A stretch of 40,972 nucleotides of DNA from Comamonadaceae bacterium (GTDB taxonomy: Bacteria; Pseudomonadota; Gammaproteobacteria; Burkholderiales; Burkholderiaceae_C). The translations under genes were made by a program, and so were the position numbers. The stretch is taken from contig CANFLX010000022.1 of the NCBI GenBank assembly GCA_947447985.1, positions 1-40,972 on the forward strand. The letters run 5' to 3'. Shown in pieces: positions 36,920-40,972 of the stretch (the first letter of the stretch is position 1; each line of letters starts with the position of its first letter). The notes under the pieces were generated by a model. It had not been told where the DNA came from and did no database searches. It was given only the letters and a program-made list of their open reading frames with translations.

Positions 36920-37867
36920 TTAGTGCAGAACCGCGTCGTGGTCCGCGTCATGGCGCTGGGCCGGGTCCACATGGGTCATGAGGTTGAGCACGCGGTGGCG
37001 GCGCATGACGGCCGCGCGCGCGGCCACGGCAATGTTGTGGCCTTCTTCGACGGTGAGGTTGGCGTCCACTTCGATGTGCGCGTCCACCACCACCATGTCG
37101 CCCATTTTGCGGGTGCGCACGTCATGCACACCGGCCACGCCAGGCGTTTCACGCAAAGTGATGCGGATAGCCTCCACCTCTTCTTCGTCAATGGCGCGGT
37201 CCATCAGGTCATGCAGCGCGTCCCAGCCAAAGCTCCAGCCCATCTTGCCCACCATCAGGCCCACCACCAGCGCGGCGATCGGATCCAGCATGGGGTAGCC
37301 CATCAGGTTGCCGATCAGCCCCAGGCCCACCACCAGGCTGGATGCCGCATCCGAGCGCGCATGCCAAGCGTTGGCCACCAGCATGCTGGACTTGACCAAT
37401 TTGGCCACACGCAACATGTAGCGAAACAGCAGCTCCTTGGCGGCCAGTGCGGCCAGCGCCACCCACAGCGCCACCGGGTGCGCGGTGGGAATGCTCGCAG
37501 GCGTTTCCAGCTTGCCCACGGCAGACCAAACCATGCCCGCACCCACGCCCAAGAGCAGCAGGCCCAGCACCAGGGACGCTGCGTTTTCAAAACGCTGGTG
37601 GCCATATGGGTGGTCGAGGTCTGCGTCCTTTTGGCTCTGGCGACCCGCCAACAGCACCACAAAGTCGGCGACCAGGTCTGAGAGCGAATGCACGCCATCG
37701 GCCACCAGGCCCTGCGACTTGGCGAGCACACCCACCGCGATTTGCGTGGCCGACAAAACGACGTTGACCGCCACACTCACCCAGGTCGTGCGGGAGGCTG
37801 CTTTGGCCCGTTCGGCCGGGGTATGGCTGCTGTGCTCGGAGTCGTCGTCGATTTCGGTGAATTGCAT
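36920..37867 (-). CDS. Cation diffusion facilitator family transporter
   Basis: A 315-residue inner-membrane metal efflux protein of the CDF family. The six membrane segments lie between about residues 30 and 210. Metal-site segments are visible in segment 2 (VADGVHSLSDLVADFVVLL) and segment 5 (NAWHARSDAASSLVVGLG, H-x-x-x-D). The His-rich, acidic C-terminal domain with GVAGVHDVRTRKMGDMVVVD forms the usual dimer domain. The family exports Zn, Fe, Mn or Co. The metal cannot be assigned without biochemical data. The DGYGHQ-like loop YGHQRFENAASLVLG is also present. It starts 11 bases after the topB stop. Confidence 0.94.
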   Translation of the reverse strand: MQFTEIDDDSEHSSHTPAERAKAASRTTWVSVAVNVVLSATQIAVGVLAKSQGLVADGVHSLSDLVADFVVLLAGRQSQKDADLDHPYGHQRFENAASLVLGLLLLGVGAGMVWSAVGKLETPASIPTAHPVALWVALAALAAKELLFRYMLRVAKLVKSSMLVANAWHARSDAASSLVVGLGLIGNLMGYPMLDPIAALVVGLMVGKMGWSFGWDALHDLMDRAIDEEEVEAIRITLRETPGVAGVHDVRTRKMGDMVVVDAHIEVDANLTVEEGHNIAVAARAAVMRRHRVLNLMTHVDPAQRHDADHDAVLH

Positions 37868-37878
37868 GGCAGTGCCTT

Positions 37879-40860
37879 TTAGCTCAGGTGCTTGCCGACA
37901 ATGCCGGCCAGCTCAAACATGTCCACCGTTGGCTTGCCAAACACCGCTTGCAGCTTGGCATCTGCGTGGATATTGCGTTTGTTCGCCGGGTCTTGCAGGC
38001 CCTGGGCCTTGATGTAGTCCCACAAGAGACGGATCACCTCGGTGCGGGCCACGGCGACGTTGCCAATCACGGCGGCCAAAGCGGCGCTGGGTTGCTTGGC
38101 GCTGGCGGCCGTGGTTTTACGCGGGGCTTTGGCGGTTTTGACGGCGACCTTTTTGGCCGCTACCTTGGCCACCGCCTTTTTAGCGACTGCTTTCTTCGCA
38201 GGCACTTTGGCCGCAGTCTTGGTGGCCGCTTTCACCGCCACAGTTTTTGCTGCAGCCGTTTTGCGTGGCGGGAATTTGCTGGGCGCAAATTCGAAGTTCA
38301 CTTTGTCGGCGGCTGCGTCCCAGGCCAACATGGCCTTGAAGGCGCGGCGCGTGCGCATGCTGACAAACTTGTCCAGCAAATCGGTTTTGCCGGTGGCCAG
38401 CAACTTCTCCATCTGCTCGCGGGCAATCGGCTGCTGCAGGATGATCTGGCCGCTCTTGAAATCGCAGCTGGGTGTGGCCTGCTCCATAGTAGGTACCGAG
38501 CGCGCGCACACATAGTTTTTGCCATGCTCAAACACGCTGCCGCCACACTTGGGGCACGCGCCCAGGGATTGCTGTTGTGAAAAATCAATCAGCTCGCCCG
38601 ACTCTTCGCCGGCCTTGTCGTCGCCAAAGTCAAACTCCAGCTTGTAGTTCTGGGTCTCGTCGTCGAACTTGATCACCATCTCTGCGGTGAAGGGCCAACC
38701 CGCTTTGCTGCGAAAGCCGTCCAAGGGCCCGATCTTGCGATCGGTCATGAACTGCTCGACTTCGGCCAACTCAAAGGTGCGTCCGGCCGGTGATTTGCCA
38801 AAGGAAAAGCCGCAGCCTTCTTCGCTGCCGGTGGCGCCGGTGCAGGTGTAGCGGCGGTAGTTTTCGCGCACGATGCCGCCGCATTTCGGACACGGAGCCG
38901 CCAGGGTGGCGTAGTCCCCTGGAATGGTGTCGCGGTCGTACTCTTTGGCTTTGCGCACCATGCGCTCGGTCATGGCGGCAATCTCTGCCATGAACACTTC
39001 GCGCTTGAGCTTGCCTTGCTCCATCAGGGCAAGCTTGTATTCCCACTCGCCCGTGAGTTCGGCTTTGGAGAGCTCTTCCACATCGAGGCCGCGCAAGAGT
39101 GTCATGAGCTGAAAGGCCTTGGCCGTGGGAATCAGCTCGCGGCCTTCGCGCAGCATGTATTTCTCCGCGATCAAGCCTTCAATAATGCTCGATCGGGTTG
39201 CGGGGGTGCCCAGACCTTTTTCCTGCATGGCTTCGCGCAGCTCCTCGTCTTCCACCGTCTTGCCTGCGCCTTCCATGGCGCCGAGCAAGGTGGCTTCGGA
39301 ATAACGCGCAGGCGGCCGGGTTTTGAGCCCTTTGGCCTCCACCGATTCGGCGCGCACCTTCTCGCCACTGGCCACCGGCACCAGGCTCTGGCCTTTGTCA
39401 CCGTCTTTGGCGTCTTCCACTTCGTTGGCCGCTTCTTTGCCATAGATGGCCAACCAACCGGGGTTGACCAGCACCTTGCCTTCGGTCTTGAAGTGGTGCT
39501 CTGCCATCTTGGAAATACGGGTCGTGACCTGGTACTGCGCGCTGGGAAAGAACACGGCCAAAAAGCGGCGTGCCACCAGGTCGTAAACCTTTTGCTCGGC
39601 CTCACTCAGGCCGCTGGGCGCTTGCAGCGTGGGGATGATGGCAAAGTGATCGCTGACCTTGCTGTTGTCAAACACGCGTTTGGTCGGTTTGAGGTAGTTG
39701 TTGTTCAGCGCAGTGAGCGCGTGCGGTGCGAGATGGCGCATGCCGCTGTCGGCCAGCATCTCAAAGGTTTGCTTGACCACCGGCACATAGTCTTCGGGCA
39801 GCGCACGTGAGTCGGTACGGGGATAAGTCAGGGCCTTGTGGCGTTCGTACAGGCTTTGTGCGATTTGCAGCGTGGTTTTGGCGGAGTAGCCAAATTTGCC
39901 GTTGGCCTCGCGCTGCAGGCTGGTGAGGTCAAACAACAAAGGTGATGCTTGCGTGGTGGGCTTGCTTTCCTCGGTCACCGTGGCTTGCTGGCCTTGGCAG
40001 GCATCGGCAATCGCCTGGGCCTGGGCCAGGCTCCACACGCGGTCGGCTTTTTTCTCGGCGTCTTCGGCGTCGCGCTTGTGCTCGGGGTTGAACCACTTGC
40101 CAGGGTACTGGCCTGCAAGAGCCGCAAAGCTGGCATGGATCTCAAAGTAGTCGCGGCTGACAAATTTGCGAATCTGCTCTTCGCGCTCCACCACCACCGA
40201 CAGGGTGGGCGTTTGCACCCGGCCCACGGTGGTCAAAAAGAAGCCGCCATCGCGCGAATTAAAAGCCGTCATGGCGCGCGTGCCGTTGATGCCCACCAGC
40301 CAGTCGGCCTCGGAGCGGCAGCGTGCTGCGTCGGCCAGCGGTTGCATTTGGGCGTTGCTGCGCAGGGCACCAAAACCATCGCGAATGGCTTGCGGCGTCA
40401 TCGACTGCAGCCACAAGCGGCTCACCGGTTTACCCAGAGGTTTGGCGCCCCCGGCGTACTGTTCGATCAAGCGAAAGATCAATTCGCCTTCGCGTCCCGC
40501 GTCACAGGCGTTGACGATGTTGTCCACGTCTTTGCGCTTGGCCAGTTTGACCACGGCATTGAGCCGCGTCTTGGTTTTGTCCACGGGCTTGAGGTCAAAG
40601 TGCGGCGGAATCACCGGCAGGTTGGCAAAGCTCCATTTGCCGCGCTTGACGTCAAACTGCTCCGGCGCCTGGATCTCTACCAAATGGCCGACGGCACTCG
40701 AGACGACATAGGTATCGCTCTCAAAGTACTCGTCGTGCTTTTCAAACTTGCCCGCCAGCGGCGTGAGTGCGCGCACGATGTCCTGTGCGACCGAGGGTTT
40801 TTCTGCGATGACCAGTGTTTTTCCCACAAGCGCTTTCTTGTTTGTTGCTTCAGTTTTCAT
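37879..40860 (-). CDS. topB: DNA topoisomerase III with C-terminal SWIB domain
   Basis: A 993-residue type IA topoisomerase. The TOPRIM part starts LVIAEKPSVAQDIVRAL and includes NACDAGREGELIFRLIEQ. The catalytic Tyr346 lies in ALTYPRTDSRALPEDYVP. Two zinc-ribbon segments follow (CPKCGGIVRENYRRYTC and CPKCGGSVFEHGKNYVC). After about residue 864 comes a Lys/Ala-rich histone H1-like linker of some 55 residues. The last 70 residues form a SWIB domain (TEVIRLLWDYIKAQGLQD, then DAKLQAVFG and VDMFELAGIVGKHL). I chose ATG 40860; the frame extends to 40902 but that part is a Cys/Ala/Arg-rich run without family match. It heads a minus-strand unit with the CDF transporter and acyltransferase genes. Confidence 0.97.
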   Translation of the reverse strand: MKTEATNKKALVGKTLVIAEKPSVAQDIVRALTPLAGKFEKHDEYFESDTYVVSSAVGHLVEIQAPEQFDVKRGKWSFANLPVIPPHFDLKPVDKTKTRLNAVVKLAKRKDVDNIVNACDAGREGELIFRLIEQYAGGAKPLGKPVSRLWLQSMTPQAIRDGFGALRSNAQMQPLADAARCRSEADWLVGINGTRAMTAFNSRDGGFFLTTVGRVQTPTLSVVVEREEQIRKFVSRDYFEIHASFAALAGQYPGKWFNPEHKRDAEDAEKKADRVWSLAQAQAIADACQGQQATVTEESKPTTQASPLLFDLTSLQREANGKFGYSAKTTLQIAQSLYERHKALTYPRTDSRALPEDYVPVVKQTFEMLADSGMRHLAPHALTALNNNYLKPTKRVFDNSKVSDHFAIIPTLQAPSGLSEAEQKVYDLVARRFLAVFFPSAQYQVTTRISKMAEHHFKTEGKVLVNPGWLAIYGKEAANEVEDAKDGDKGQSLVPVASGEKVRAESVEAKGLKTRPPARYSEATLLGAMEGAGKTVEDEELREAMQEKGLGTPATRSSIIEGLIAEKYMLREGRELIPTAKAFQLMTLLRGLDVEELSKAELTGEWEYKLALMEQGKLKREVFMAEIAAMTERMVRKAKEYDRDTIPGDYATLAAPCPKCGGIVRENYRRYTCTGATGSEEGCGFSFGKSPAGRTFELAEVEQFMTDRKIGPLDGFRSKAGWPFTAEMVIKFDDETQNYKLEFDFGDDKAGEESGELIDFSQQQSLGACPKCGGSVFEHGKNYVCARSVPTMEQATPSCDFKSGQIILQQPIAREQMEKLLATGKTDLLDKFVSMRTRRAFKAMLAWDAAADKVNFEFAPSKFPPRKTAAAKTVAVKAATKTAAKVPAKKAVAKKAVAKVAAKKVAVKTAKAPRKTTAASAKQPSAALAAVIGNVAVARTEVIRLLWDYIKAQGLQDPANKRNIHADAKLQAVFGKPTVDMFELAGIVGKHLS

Positions 40861-40869
40861 GTGACTACA

Positions 40870-40972
40870 ATTCCCTTCTCTCGCGCACGCACAAGCGCGC
40901 ACTCGCAGGCACGCACACGCGCACCCATACGATTCACCATACCAAATTTTTTTGTGCTTAAAAAAACTGTGC
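40870..40972 (-). promoter_or_regulatory. topB upstream region with alternating purine-pyrimidine tract
   Basis: Bases 40881-40924 are dominated by CG, CA and GC steps, alternating purine and pyrimidine, a composition that favours Z-DNA. Beyond them, 40940-40972 is A/T-rich with T-runs on the plus strand (A-runs on the minus), which may contain the topB promoter. No gene is seen in this stretch. Confidence 0.35.

Overview
The window looks like a chromosomal segment of a GC-rich betaproteobacterium, most likely Burkholderiales/Comamonadaceae (Rhodoferax, Limnohabitans or Polaromonas type). This rests on codon and GC character, a GyrB carrying the proteobacterial insertion after TOPRIM, and the gene families present. 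No tRNA, rRNA, CRISPR array, prophage or insertion sequence was recognised. Genes are tightly packed and no gene-free stretch exceeds 300 bases.

Layout. Bases 1-2930 hold the 3' end of gyrB and three small co-directional genes (GNAT acetyltransferase, YdeI/OmdA-like protein, pirin). Bases 2938-4416 run on the minus strand: an SDR oxidoreductase and an unusual protein with a Pro-Cys-Pro motif that recalls heme-thiolate peroxidases. Bases 4592-13106 form a compact five-gene plus-strand cluster: RND adaptor, RND pump, outer-membrane channel, then a 7TMR-DISM-type histidine kinase and an OmpR-like response regulator. This appears to be a tripartite efflux pump with its own two-component system. 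A double-GNAT protein follows on the minus strand.

Bases 14295-25681 are the most striking part: a three-gene type V secretion locus. It encodes a classical autotransporter with a short passenger, a TpsB/FhaC-type transporter, and a 2594-residue TpsA exoprotein. The TpsA has an extended signal peptide, a TPS domain, a CdiA/FhaB-like middle region and eleven FHA-2-type repeats, several with Ala-rich inserts. It ends in a Lys-Ala-Asp tandem repeat and a putative Ig-like domain, where a contact-dependent inhibition protein would carry a pretoxin and toxin. No immunity gene follows.

Bases 25799-32413 are accessory and housekeeping genes: an EamA exporter, a YbaK-type tRNA editing protein, a metallo-hydrolase, a VapC/Phd pair, an MFS transporter, a MazE/MazF pair, a MurU-like nucleotidyltransferase and an Old Yellow Enzyme. 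Both toxin-antitoxin pairs have visible palindromic operators over their promoters. Bases 32591-36294 hold transketolase, GAPDH and a YqhA-like membrane protein. Bases 36314-40860 are a minus-strand cluster of topB (topoisomerase III fused to a C-terminal SWIB domain through a Lys/Ala-rich linker), a cation diffusion facilitator and an acyltransferase.

All assignments come from reading motifs and architecture by eye; no database search was run.
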